Assembly: GCA_902729315.2 (NCBI GenBank)
Contig: LR746264.1
Span: 2,279,378 to 2,343,377 of the forward strand
Origin: Spirodela intermedia
Lineage: Eukaryota; Streptophyta; Magnoliopsida; Alismatales; Araceae
Direction of reading: 5' to 3'
Length of the DNA stretch: 64,000 bases
Shown here: in pieces, positions 34,801 to 46,600 of the stretch
How positions within the stretch are numbered: position 1 is the first letter of the stretch
Layout of the letters: every line of letters starts with the position of its first letter
The notes under the pieces: model-generated
Told to the model about the DNA's origin: nothing
The model's input: the letters and a program-made list of their open reading frames with translations, nothing else
Database searches by the model: none
Made by a program: the position numbers and the translations under genes

Positions 34801-36695
34801 ACCTGATATCCATATCCCTGAAGGATTTATGAGCTTTTGGTTCATCCAGAATGATACGAAAACTTGGCCAGTCAAAAATCCTAAGATGTCCATCCTAAAA
34901 AATTTACATAGAGAGAGAATATTATTTTTTGTCGTAAAAACATTATGAATTCATAGCTGAATTGGGTCTTCATGAAAAAAAAATTGTCCATGCAGATTTA
35001 TTCATCAAATATAGAAATTTTATCTTTATCCAGCAGTGACCTTTAAAAACTGCTTTTGAAGGTTACCTCGAGAGACCAATTGGCCACTATCTACCTCAGG
35101 AAAGAGAAAATTCATCTCATAAAAACCCATTTTTACCTCTCCACCAGAAGCAAATTTTGAACCGTCGGTGCTAAATGCCAAACACTTTTGAGGACCAGCG
35201 GCCTGAAGGGGGTTCAGTTCCTTGGGCACCAGCTTTACATTGGAATCGTGGCCCTGAAGCTCAAATGATCTGTGGAGTGAAAGATTAGTCTCTTGCTAAC
35301 CTTCTCTGGGCATAACAAGAGGGATTAAAATGATTTTAGCTGGAAATATTTTAAAACTAATATAACCCATAAGTGTAATTTATAAATGTACCATCAACAC
35401 ATCTATTCCTGACCTCCATGACATAATGTAAAGACTAAGCCTGTTCTAGTACTATCCAGAAAAATGAGGTTTATCCCGTCTGATATGGAACAAGAGAGAA
35501 TCATCACAGTGCGCCAGGCAAGGAGATTGGTTCGTGTTCTGTTGCAAACATCATAATAGAAGATCATAATTATGAAAACATGATGTAAAGTTATAAGCTG
35601 TTGGCCAGGAGCATCCTTCTCCACTGCCTTTTCAATCCTAGGTTTGTATCTTTAGCTGGTACATTTCTTCAGATCTGATCTTGTGTATTTTATGTCAAAA
35701 TTTGACATTTTTCTTCTATACAATGATAGCACCGCTTAGATTTACAAAAAAAAAAAAAAAAAAAAAAAAACGGGGCAAACTTAGGGAGTGTAAGATTTTT
35801 CCTAGTGATCTTAGTCTTTCTAAAACTCTACTGAACGATACTTTTTCTTTAGGTTGCAAAACATTCTTTATCAAAAAAATTAAATTCACTTTAGAAAATT
35901 GATTTGAAAATTTTATATACATAAAGAAAAGAGAAAATAAAATCAATGGGAATAAAGCTAGAATATGTGTAGGATCTCTGCAACCCTTAATGATTTGAGC
36001 CATTGGTTCTCATCATATTTCACGAATCAACTCTCCAGAGGAATACACATTTCTTAAATGAGAGAAATCGACTGAACAACAATGTCATCCATATGTTAAA
36101 CAACCTTTTTACGTCTTGGGAAATCACAAATGTGAGCTGGACGGAGCTAAATCATCCACTGAAGGATGAGATGTTCATTCCTGAGTTTATGGTAAATTAT
36201 GCACGGCCTCACTGTGAAGATGCCACCAGTACGTTCCAAAAATGACAGGGAGAAAGAGGGACTTCAGAACCTACTTGCAGCCGTTGGCAGTAGAGCAGAC
36301 GAGCTCGTTTCCACTGGGGTGCACCGCGACGCCCAGCGGGTTCCCATCGATCACACATACCCCCTGGATGTACACCAATAAGAGAAGAACCCTAACGACC
36401 CGACCGCTCCACGGCGGAGGCGATCGGAGAGAGCGGAAAACAAAGAAAGAAATCTCACCACGGGCGATGCCGAGAGGGATGTGGTCTTCGGATCGAAGGC
36501 GAAGATCTCCAGGACGGGCGGCGAGGAGCGACTCGCCGCCCGCCCCATCACCACCAGACTCCCCCGCTGCCGCTCCGTCCCCTCCTGCCTCTTCCTCCCG
36601 TAGTAGTGCTGCTTCTCCGTCCTTGGGTAGATCCACGCAGCGCATCTTACCAGTCCATCGCTGTGGCCACTGGATCCCTCCCCATTCCTCTCCAT
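30788..36695 (-). CDS. SEC12-like/PHF1-type WD40 ER membrane protein
   Basis: SEC12 is the ER membrane exchange factor for SAR1 that starts COPII coats; the plant PHF1 branch helps phosphate transporters leave the ER. Exons: 36459-36695, 36275-36363, 35137-35269, 34803-34894, 34034-34133, 33870-33942, 33654-33774, 32276-32395, 31853-31923, 30788-30975. Total 1224 nt, 407 residues, normal for the family. WD40-type blocks: VAVHPSGNELVCST, CLAFSTDGSKFASGG, DGHLRIFDWPSF, FLSSTSVDGTARIWKISDG, NKVVTTVWDISTWKK, STLSISLDGKYLAL, GSNDGDICVVEV. Then NQWGAAVTKMNVPADWKEWQ, one membrane helix (about 346-367, VYLVLLGLFLVSLVAFYIL) and a ~40-residue luminal tail. The start at 36695 is preferred over in-frame 36749 because a TATA box at 36768-36775 places transcription start near 36744. 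I infer the SEC12-like/PHF1 branch, not canonical SEC12. Confidence 0.93.
31015..31852. repeat. Giant (GA)n/(CT)n tract forming most of a SEC12-like intron
   Basis: About 840 bp nearly all G and A on the plus strand, so C and T in the transcript. Both ends are pure (GA)n; the middle (about 31110-31760) is a mixture of GGAAGAGAGGGGGAGA-type units. It fills the intron 30976-31852, whose donor is AAAG|GTCTCT and whose acceptor is TATATGCAG. Confidence 0.95.
32079..32095. repeat. Short (GA)n tract
   Basis: About eight GA units in the SEC12-like intron 31924-32275, one intron away from the giant GA tract. Confidence 0.8.
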
Positions 36696-36763
36696 CCCCC
36701 TCCGAATTTTCCCTCCCTCCCTCTGCTCTGTCTGCTTCTGCCTGGTCATAATCCAAATCCGAC

Positions 36764-36780
36764 CCAGTACTTATAGGGGT
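36764..36780 (-). promoter_or_regulatory. TATA box of the SEC12-like gene
   Basis: TATAAGTA on the minus strand at 36775-36768. Transcription would start about 30 bp downstream, near 36744, leaving a ~50-nt 5' UTR before ATG 36695. Confidence 0.55.
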
Positions 36781-37645
36781 CAGAGCTGCGATCAGAAGAC
36801 GGTGATGATTACTACAAGCCAGAAGTCAACGGCCGGCCAGACGTCAGGTGTTCGAGCCACGAGCGAGCGTTGATTTTTCTATTCCTTTTGTCAACGGTTG
36901 AACAGAATATTCGCCAAGTCTATGCGCATATTTCCTAAGGCCATACTTCTCTACACGTGAAGGCAGTTGGCAGCTTAATTGTACTACTCCCCCAAAAAAA
37001 CATTCAATTCCATAATCCCCCCCAAATTCTTACTTATTAACACCCAAAGCCTTGCGAATTCTCATAGTGATATGTGACTTATCCTTGAGCATTTTCTTAT
37101 AGGAAAGAATTGTATTTTTCGCCCGGCCTTTTTTATATTTCACAATATCCCCCCCAACGTCTTTAAAAATCACTAGTTACCTTTTATAATTGTACTTTCC
37201 CCCCGACTTATTTTCCCTTTTACAGTCCCCCCCGAAATTGTTACGAATTCTCAGAGCGGTATGCCAATTCTTCAGTACTCTCTGAGGAGGATGGAAGAAG
37301 TTCGTAAAAGTGGGTAGTCTAGAGAGAGAGAGAGAGAGAGGATCTCCTGCTTTTGGGCCAGGGCCCATTGACACAGAGGCCCAAGCCCACCGTTGACTGA
37401 ACTGAGACGCTCTCCAACTGTCCTAACCCTCCTCCCGGAGGCATACAATTTCTGACAAGACAAGACTAGGAGGGGAAGAAGTTTGCCCCAGTACAAGAAA
37501 GATTGGGAATGTGATTTAAAACCCTGAAAGAATGGGAATTATGTACAGTCATTAATTACCGGGTAAACCCCTATGAGCCAGCCATTAATTTACAGAGATG
37601 TACTTGCTCGCTCCTGTACATTAATTTACAGGCTGAAGTCATCAG
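36781..37645. other. Intergenic DNA between SPD1-like and SEC12-like genes
   Basis: Holds the SPD1-like 3' side and the SEC12-like upstream region. Features are several C5-C8 runs (36990-37235), a (GA)10 tract at 37321-37340, and site II-type motifs TGGGCC/GGCCCA at 37354-37359, 37362-37367 and 37378-37383. No gene seen. Confidence 0.55.
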
Positions 37646-40600
37646 TTATTCGGGCAGAAGGGGCAGGCGGGTGACGGTGGTCCCACCATGGCCAATGACA
37701 AATGAAGGGAGACCCTGCTGGGGGTCAGCATCTGGTCGGCTCTGTTTGACTTCAGAAGCTTTCTTGGTCAACTTCTGAGGCAGAATCTGCAGCCTGGAGC
37801 TCATCTCTGTGCCTGACTTTTCGGCAGACAGTTGATAGCTCTCGACGAGTTCTAGCTGGCGGGCAACGATCTCGGAGCATCTGGGCAGGAGTTCCACTGG
37901 TTCTCCGCCGGGTATCACAATATATTCGATGGCCATCCGCACCTCCTGAAATCATGGGCATTCAAGGTCAACGCTAGGAGACTTTGGCAAGAACACCTGA
38001 ACAGAGAAAGGCTGACAAGCATACCTCCAAGGCATCCAGTTCCTCCAATGAAGGTTTTCTCTCTGGTGCATCGTCCTCGATCTCAATATCTTTAGTGAGA
38101 CCATTCAGGGGGTCAGTCCATACGGGTCCAAAGGCCTCCATTCCAAGAATCATGCGAACTGCCTTCACCATTTGTGCCATTGTATTTGACTGAAATAGAA
38201 AATTAATCGAAACCCAGTTGAGAGTCCAATCATCTATTTAAGCCCATTTTTACAAGTTTGCGTTTTTTATTTGCATTGGATGCGGAATGAAAGGGAAGAT
38301 CTCGGAGCATTCGGTCACCTTGATAACAAATACTGGTAGCTGGTGGAACTTAGCAACACTTCGGATCCATGGGTTCTGCCTCATCTCAGAACTCAGCGCC
38401 AGAATAGCTTTCGCATTTCCAATGTCATCTGTGACGTCTATCTGACTCTCAAGACCCATAACTTTTGCTACTTGCAGCAGATCAGCTTCGAAGATCTGCC
38501 ACATATGGTGAAGCAGAGTATGGTCAGAATGCTTCAAGAACAGATAATCATATCCATCACAAAGGATGAATTACCTTTTCTTAGTGACTACTAGCCTATT
38601 ATTCATGCAATACAGCCCAAAAATGACACTTTTCAATGATTATCAAGACGAAGGTGGGAAAGAACTGCGCAATGAGACAACATCGCGGAGTCTTCCTGCC
38701 TAAATCTAATCTTAGATAGTATCTTACCTTATAAATATACACACGAACAGGTGAGTTTTTGGAGGAAGCAGGGTTAGATTTACTAGTAATCCTTGTCTTC
38801 TTTTGCACAGCAGTGTCTCCTAAACTTTCGTCAACCATCTGTGTTTCACTTCTTTCATCATCCAAGGTAGTCACTGATGAGCCTTCAAGAACATCCCTCT
38901 CTGCAATCTGAATGGGACTCCCAGAGTCATTCTCTTTAGAATCCATCTTACGGACTTCAAACAAAGGAGACTTTCCTGTTTCACAGAGAGAATTATTAGC
39001 AACTATCTAGGTTAAATGTACGAACAGAACATGAACATTGAACAAAAAAATTATAGAAAAATAATTATAAAACATGCAATGATGCTATAGTTTTCTGCTT
39101 TAAGGCTTTTGACTGCCATGTATAACTGTTGCAATATTTCACTATATCAAAGATTTGCCAAAAAAGGAGACAATCTCTACCTGCAAGAATAGCATCAACA
39201 GTCGCTTCTAGTTTATGATGAACTCGGCATTCAGTCTTAGATACCATCTCAACAGCACATGCAAACGTTGGAGGTCCTTTCCTCTCAAGCACAGTCTTCT
39301 GGACTTTCCTCCTCCTGGCCTCTTCGTCGCCAAGAGTCACACTCTATATCAATACGAAGAAAAAAGTTAACTAATAAAACGAAGCATTGGATTTCAACGT
39401 TCTTTCCTCACAAAAATACTTCAATGAAAGCAGTTGAAAAAGATAAAGCTAAACTTTCTCTAGGAATATTTCTCAGTCTCTCTCGGATATTTGTGTCCCA
39501 TTATCTTCTTCACAGCAAGTTCAATGGGAAAGAAGAGCGGGGGAGGGGGGGGGGGACCAACCAGACTCTTTATTTCAACCATCACTAACCCCTGCCCACC
39601 GACCAATGATACCAGCCAAGAAGTAGAAGAGGCGGATGATGGAGGAGCTACTAGATAGTTCACTGAGAAATACGTAGATGCGTGTATGCTAGAAGAATAC
39701 TTGTATGTGGATTGATATGCATCGAATGCAAATTCTAGATGGGTCTAGGAACTGAGCAGGAAAAATTGACCAATCTAGGAAGAACCATACTGGGTATATG
39801 CATAATATTTGACGGTATACGCAGAAATACTTTTAATAAAAAATACAGCTAAAATAGAATCCAAAATCAGAAAACGAAGACCGAATTGAAGCCTCTCTCC
39901 GCCTCTCATCTCTATCATCTCCAAAATGGGAAGGAGAGCTAATAATGGATGGAGTCAAGGGACCCATGCTTGGTGCTTGGTGCTTGGTGCTTGGTGCATA
40001 TATCTCAATGAATGCATGCATAAACACCAATGTTACAGAGACACACGACAAATCAACTAGAAGTTAAAAAATATGGTTGAAATCAAGCACATTGCCCACC
40101 TCTATTCCACCAACTAGACTCTGCAAAGATGGGTTCTTCATTATACTCTCGATAGTTACTCCATGCGCCGTCCCAACAAGCTGAACACCTCTTTGAGCAA
40201 TGGTACTGGCAGCAGTTGCTTCAAGCTCTGTCCCAATTTCATCTATTATAATGACCTCGGGCATGTGATTTTCGACTGCCTCAATCATAACCTGGATGCA
40301 CGTCATAGACCTCGAAGAAGCGCGTCAGAAGAATTGCTAAAAGCCAAGAACAACGAAAGACTGCTTGGCTATTCAAGCACAAAATGCTAATCATTCTAGC
40401 ATCGAAAACTCACGTTGTGCTGCATATCAACGTTAGGAACTTGCATTCTTCTCGCACGGCCTATACCAGGGTGAGGCACATCCCCATCACCACCAATCTC
40501 ATTAGAAGTATCCACAATGACAACACGTTTTAGCTGTACATCTGCCAGCATTCTAGCTATTTCCCTGTGTCAACACAAGTTCTGTCTTTAGCAAGTAAAA

Positions 40601-42088
40601 CAACCTGCATAACCTCTGATGAGAAAAGAACTACCGAGTGTCAGTAGATGAAACCATGTAACATTGCCACCAGGGATAAAAGAAGAAAAAAAGACGAGTG
40701 TTGCCTGATAATATTTCTACTAATCATCTTCAAGCCCTCACCATAATTTGAAACGAAATAAATAGAACTTGGGAACTAACTAGATGCATGTCATAGATCA
40801 GCTCAAGCTTAATAACCAGCAAATTAGGATGAACGTATTATAACACTGACATGTGCATACATATACCAAAGATGGATCATACCCTTCAAGCATAGAGGTG
40901 AACGAAAATCACACCAAAGATCGATTATACAGTTCAAGAAATGAATAATTTCTAAATAAGAGTTATAAATTAGGATGAAAGTATTATGGTACTGATATGT
41001 ACGTACACACCAAAGATAGATTATACCTTTCAAGCATAGAGATGAACAAAAATGACACCAAAGAGAGAATATACAGTTCGAAAACGAATTTATAAATAAG
41101 AGTTAGAATAAACTTCATGCGATGGAATTCTTAAATATAGTAACCTACAGGTGATGATCCATGTGGGACACCAAAACATACGATCATCTTGGGAAATCAA
41201 TAATCAAGGACTTGAGGACTGCCTACATGATGTAGCAGGGATTACCTTATCAGAGTCGTCTTACCCGCACCAGGAGGCCCGATGACCAGAATAGAGCCTC
41301 CTCCTTCGACCAGATCACGAATAATCTCTGCACTCCCTGACACAGCCCGGCCAACTCGGCATGTAAGACCAATGATCTGCAGCTTACGGTTCCGGATGGC
41401 ACTGATCCGATGAAGGGAGTTGTTGATCCCAGATCGGTTATCATCAGAAAAATCGCCAACCTGTTCGTCAGATAATCATGGTAGAAAGAGAAATGTCAGA
41501 TTTCAACAGAGCAAACGGAAGAATGGAGGTAGAAGATCGAGAATTGGGGGAACGAAACGAATTTGGGCAAAGCAAATGATCGATCACCTTCGAAATGGCA
41601 TGATCGAGATCCCCCACCATGACGGGCTCCTGAGAGATGACCCAGTCGCCGGAGGGAAACCGCGCGAGGGGCTTCCTACCAAGGTCCATCACGACCTCAA
41701 CGAGCTCCCCCATCTGAGAATGGCGACGAAGCGCCGTTCGCATCCTTGGGGGGAGCAGCTGCAGGAACAGCTCCATCTCCACTTCGTAGCCGGCGGTGGG
41801 ACCTCCGGCCCCCCTCCGCGACGGGAACGACGTCGACGCGGTGGCTGCAGACATGGCCCCGTCTCCATCAATGAACCCGCCACCGCGCCCAAGGGGGCAG
41901 CGTTCGGCAGGCCGGCGGAGGAGGGAGGAGGATTGATGGGCGGGCTCAGATGAGACCCCCTTGCAGGAGGAAAAAGACAGCCATGACCGGCGGCGCGATG
42001 AGGGCGAATGGCGGGCAGATGGGCGAGGCAGGGAGGAGGGAACCCGATGGAGATCTAGCAGCAAGAAATGGCCTTTCAGCGCATCCAT
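37646..42088 (-). CDS. SPD1/ycf45-like plastid P-loop ATPase
   Basis: Relative of Arabidopsis SEEDLING PLASTID DEVELOPMENT 1 and the algal/cyanobacterial ycf45 family, with a SpoIIIAA-like AAA ATPase core. Exons: 41588-42088, 41246-41460, 40414-40564, 40100-40291, 39181-39343, 38728-38975, 38319-38495, 38025-38189, 37646-37945. Total 2112 nt, 703 residues. Exon 1 begins [20 protein letters not shown], then a Ser/Arg-rich stretch lacking acidic residues, typical of a chloroplast transit peptide. Walker [14 protein letters not shown] is split between exons 2 and 3 (about 230-240), followed by [20 protein letters not shown]; Walker [15 protein letters not shown] is in exon 4. A low-complexity acidic linker (exon 6) separates the ATPase from a C-terminal domain ([20 protein letters not shown] to [16 protein letters not shown]). 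The Arabidopsis protein is of similar length. Biochemical role is not established here. Confidence 0.92.
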
Positions 42089-43250
42089 AGTCTTCTTCCC
42101 AATTCGCCGCCTTCCCCTCCCCCTCCTCCCCTCTCCTCTTGTAATGGGTGGGCCGGAGAGCGAGCTTGACGTGTCGGACTCCTCCTGATGCTTCTGGTCT
42201 CCGGTCACATAGAGAGAGAGAGAGAGAGAGAGAGAGTTGTGAGGCGGGGGATGAACGTTGGAGGGGGGGATGGGAATATAGGGGAAGAAGATTCCGCCGG
42301 ATCTTTACATTTTCTTCGTGCAGTGTCAATTTATATTGTCTATATACCCCGAGCTATGTGGAACTTGTCCGAATACTTCATTTCACCGACCATCAGAGGG
42401 CATCTATGACAGAAAAATATGGCCTCCTAGGATTTTAAATGAATATTCGCTTTTCAGTTGGGTGGTGGTGGGGACAGCGTGGCTCGAAGAGAAGCTGTGA
42501 CCGTTGACGCTTTCTCTCTCTCCATTACATGTGGCGGGACCTGAGGCTGCGATTCACCTTTGGGTGCACATCCCAACGTACCAAATCAGCGGAAGCGTCG
42601 GAAATTAGGATCGCAACTTACCAGAGTCCCGATTTGAGTTGTTATATAAAGACATGCATGCAAGCGTGGATATAGGTATAATTTTGCGTGATGGCTCGGC
42701 ATTTTTATAATTCGGTGACAAAATGGGAGGGTAAATGACGAAGGTTAGTCGTTTTAGGGGGTTAAATCAAATTTTGAGGCTGGGTCTGCGGGATCACGAC
42801 AGAAAAAGGCTATTATTTTATGAGTTTCTTTTTTTTAACAGAATATAAAGTGAGCATTTAAGAATGGTAAGTAAAGAGCAATCAAAATCATATTTTTATT
42901 CGTGTTTATTTTAACCACAAACATTTATAAAAAAGTTTGGATGGGTCATTTTATGGGAATTAAATTCATGGAAAAAACATGTTCTTGAGGCCTTTAAAAA
43001 AAAATTTGGAAGAAAGGGTTTATATTTTCTTCAATCGAGGCCTCGTCTCCCCTGGTAGGATCGAGGGATCGTCTTCGGGGGTTTCAGGATTTCATTGCGT
43101 GTGGTGGGATCCATGAAGACTGTTTCCATTCCGTAAGAACAAATGAATTCCTGATTATGATTCGACAATGGCGGCGAATTTCAAAACCGGACGATAGATG
43201 ATCAAGAAAAAACAAAAAAAAAAACCGTCTTTCGTTGAATGCGGGAGCGG
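42089..43250. promoter_or_regulatory. Bidirectional interval between SPD1-like and RZ-1-type genes
   Basis: The two genes diverge, with starts at 42088 (minus) and 43635 (plus). Near the SPD1-like start there is a (GA)13 tract at 42211-42236, read as CT in its 5' UTR. The middle is AT-rich with no coding signal. Confidence 0.5.
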
Positions 43251-43634
43251 ATCTGGTTAGGGTTTTAATCGGCAGGGAATAATTCGGCCGCAGAGTTTAT
43301 ATAGCTGGAGATCTGAGTTTTGGTGGGTGACGTGGTGCCCCTGGTTCTGTGCCCGCCCTCTGCTTTAACCCTATTAGAGGTATTGCTCGTGTCTTGCCTG
43401 CCGCCTTCACCGTCTTCCTGGATCATTCCTGCTGCGGGTGCGGGTAAAGAGCCTGATTCGTGGGGGAGAAGCTTGGTACTCTCGGCCCTCGGCTGTACAG
43501 TTTTTTAGGGTTTCTCCGACGTCTCTGTGGCCTAGTTCGTTCATTTGCGGAAATCTTGAATTTCTCCGATTGTTTCCTTCCAGTTCTGCTCTTGGTAGGA
43601 GGCCGTACGCCGCATAAGTCTTTGTGGCGGCGCT
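43250..43634 (+). promoter_or_regulatory. RZ-1-type core promoter and 5' UTR
   Basis: A telo-box-like TTAGGGTTTT (about 43257-43266) precedes TATATA at 43298-43303, predicting transcription start near 43329. A second AGGGTTT at about 43507-43513 lies in the predicted 5' UTR. Telo-boxes are known in plant translation and RNA-metabolism gene promoters. Confidence 0.55.
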
Positions 43635-46600
43635 ATGGGTGGTCAGGAGCAGGTGCGGATCTTTGTGGGTGGCCTCTCTTGGGACACATCGGAACGGGAC
43701 CTGGAAGATGCCTTTAGCCGCTTCGGCAAGGTCATTGCGGCCGAGGTTGCGGAATTTCTCTTACTCTGTCCTCTCTTCCACCGTTGCCATTGTTCGTCTC
43801 GTTGTTCTGTTTAAAATCTTGATTATTTGCATGATCAACGTTGTTATGGTTCTCTGCGAGACAAACGGGAGGTATGGAGCTCAGTAGATGTGTTTCTTGC
43901 AAATCATGCAAAGGGATCTCCATTCACGCGTGTTTCGTCCTCTCTGTTCTTCTCTGAACTTTTCTTTTTTTCCTTGGAACTAAATTTTTGACTTCCTCTT
44001 CTGTTTTTTGCTCTTGTTCTTCCCTCCTCTGGATTGCTGGCTATGAGATGTTGTGGAATGTTGGGATGCGTTCAAAATTGCTGAAGCTTCTTGCAGTACC
44101 TCGCATGCTCTGTTTGCTTAAGCACATGGCGTTGCCGAGCCATCACTGATTTGTGTCTGATGAGATGAGCCTGACCATATTTTCAGCATGTTGTCTGCTC
44201 TGATGGGCTGCGTTTGGTTTGCTCGTCTATCGACAGTCGCTGGGCTATAATGTCTCTGTTCATAGCTTCAGAGAGAAGGCATTCATAGCTTATGTGGGTT
44301 GCATAAGATACGGGCTCAGGATGTGAACTTTCTTCGTGGGAATTGATGGTTCGATGATCTTCCTGGTGTGGAAAATGGATTCTGCTGCCTACACACCTCT
44401 CCGATACTCCTTTCCTTCATTGCGGCAGATTATCGCTAGCATGTAGGATTGTAGGCCTTAGTCTTCTCGATGATTATCAGAACTATGTTGCCCTTCTCAG
44501 CTGCCTGGTGTGATCTTGGGAAGCTGTACCCCACCGTTTGTAGGAGGATCTCCTTGGATGATCTTGTCTCTGCATAATAAGGATTACTTCATGTTTGTCG
44601 TCATTCTCGTTGGTCAGTGGGTGGAGTCCTTCCTTTTTGTCGCAGAACATGCCTTGTGAGTCCAATTCGTGTTGATCTGGTGAATACCCTGCTGTATCAG
44701 CCATGGCTTGAAAGTTTGAATCTAATGTGCTTACTCTCTGTGTTATCTGGCATCATATTAAGAAAAATGCGTGGCTGCTCCTCTGATTGGTCTCATGGTC
44801 GGTCTGTTGTAGCCTCGTGAGATGACATGTTCTTTGATTGGAAGTGTGGGAAAGATCCCCTGGGGGTTCTGAGCTTGGTAACGGTCGAACTCTGCAAAGA
44901 CTTTTCCCCATTATTTTCACTGTTTTCATGTCAACCACGTCCTAGAAGCTCCAACTGCAAACCTCAGTGTTTGATGACCCGGTTTGAATAAGCATCACTT
45001 TGTGAGTAGTTATGCATGACTCATGTACCTGGGATCGGTAAGATAGCTTTAGAAATTTGGGCTATATTCAGATCCAAGAGAAAATCTGCAGTGGTGAATC
45101 CACTTCTTATGGTTGTGGGATCTTCAATGAACTGTTGCAGACGCCACTGTTGTTTTGATGTTCTTTGCTTGGTAACTGACAATAGTCTTTGTTTCCACTT
45201 TTGTTATGAAAGAATGGGTTCACTGATTGCTCAAGTGATCGGTTTACTCCAAAGTTTAATGTTCAGTTTACACTTCTGTCTTGCCTGGAAACTCATCTAA
45301 GTGATCTCGAAATTTTCTGTTACCATTGTCGTAAGTAATTCTACACTGGTTTTGGGGAAAATCCAGTTTCTGTCTGGTACTAAGATGTTGGATGTTGGAA
45401 GTTGGAAGAGAGAGTCAGCCTTTGTGGCATTTATTTAGCGTTTTTCAATGTTTTATTTTTAATATCACCCTAAAATCTAGGCCATTCCTCTAATATCAAT
45501 CTCAACACGTGAAAATTGCTTGGTAAAAATTTAAAAAATATAATGTACAGGGTCCCTTACCTAAGATGCAACAAGTTGGTGTTGCAGTTTTGAACCGTTG
45601 ACTCGATGGTTGACTGCAAGTTTTTTTGGGCTGTGTCTGTATGGGGTCTCCAATGCTGGCTAGTCGTTGAGAGCTGAAAGTATAGTTAATGAATCCCTCT
45701 AGGCCAAGTAATGTTGGAAAAATTTTATGAGAGTCGTGATGCAGTTTGAATGCACTAAAGCAGCTGGAGAGTTTCTGATGCACAGTTGACTTGTCCCGGC
45801 TGATGGCACAGTTGGCTGTTTTAAAATGTTAATGCATCGTTTAAGAGGCAACTATGGTTCGAGACCACCTTAATTCTGATGGTGCGGAAGTTTGTTATAA
45901 TGTGTCTGGGTATTTTTTTGAATGTTACACGAGGAGCTCAGTGTTGTTGTCAACGCCCAGAAGGAAAGTTTATTCATTTTTGTTGCATATATCAAGGAAT
46001 AATGTGTAAGATACTTTACTCTAGGCACAATCATGAATTCAGTTGCCTCTGGGCATCCTCTTCAGTCATTAACATTGGCATTGGTCTTTTTTTTAGATGT
46101 GGATCAATTTTACTTACTAGATTCGTTCATCTTTCTTGATTTATCCTCTCTGTATGCTAGTTTGAATGATTGAGATCACCCATGTTCAAGAACCCTTGCT
46201 TCTTATGCTTTCTTCTGTAGTGCTCATGAAACTAATGGATGTAAGTGGATAACATGGCCGCACCCATAAATAAATTGTTGGATGGTAATTCGTAACTGGA
46301 ACCTTTTTCTTCTTCATAAACTAGTAAATATTTGCTCAATTGTTTTAAAATGTTTGGTGAACTGTTGGTACTCGTGTTCTTGTTTTCATAAAATTTCTCT
46401 TTGATTTTTTTTTTCAATTCTCAATATGAAAAAATTCATTGGCTTCATTTGGGATGCATATGTATAGGCCGTATTTACTTATGGTTGCGGACAAGTAATG
46501 TAGGTTTACAAAACACAATTCTTTTCAAAACTTTCATGCCGCAGATGATAGCCTGACTATCATCTGGAAGGAAACCTTTGTGTATTTTTTTCTATTTTTT

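Noticed and set aside
36271-36756. Single 161-codon frame starting MDYDQAEADRAEGG as the SEC12-like N-terminus
   Set aside because: It reads through an intron; the other frame (MERNGEG...LEIFAFDPKTTSLSASPV) with donor GTG|GTGAGA and acceptor CAG|GGG matches the family.
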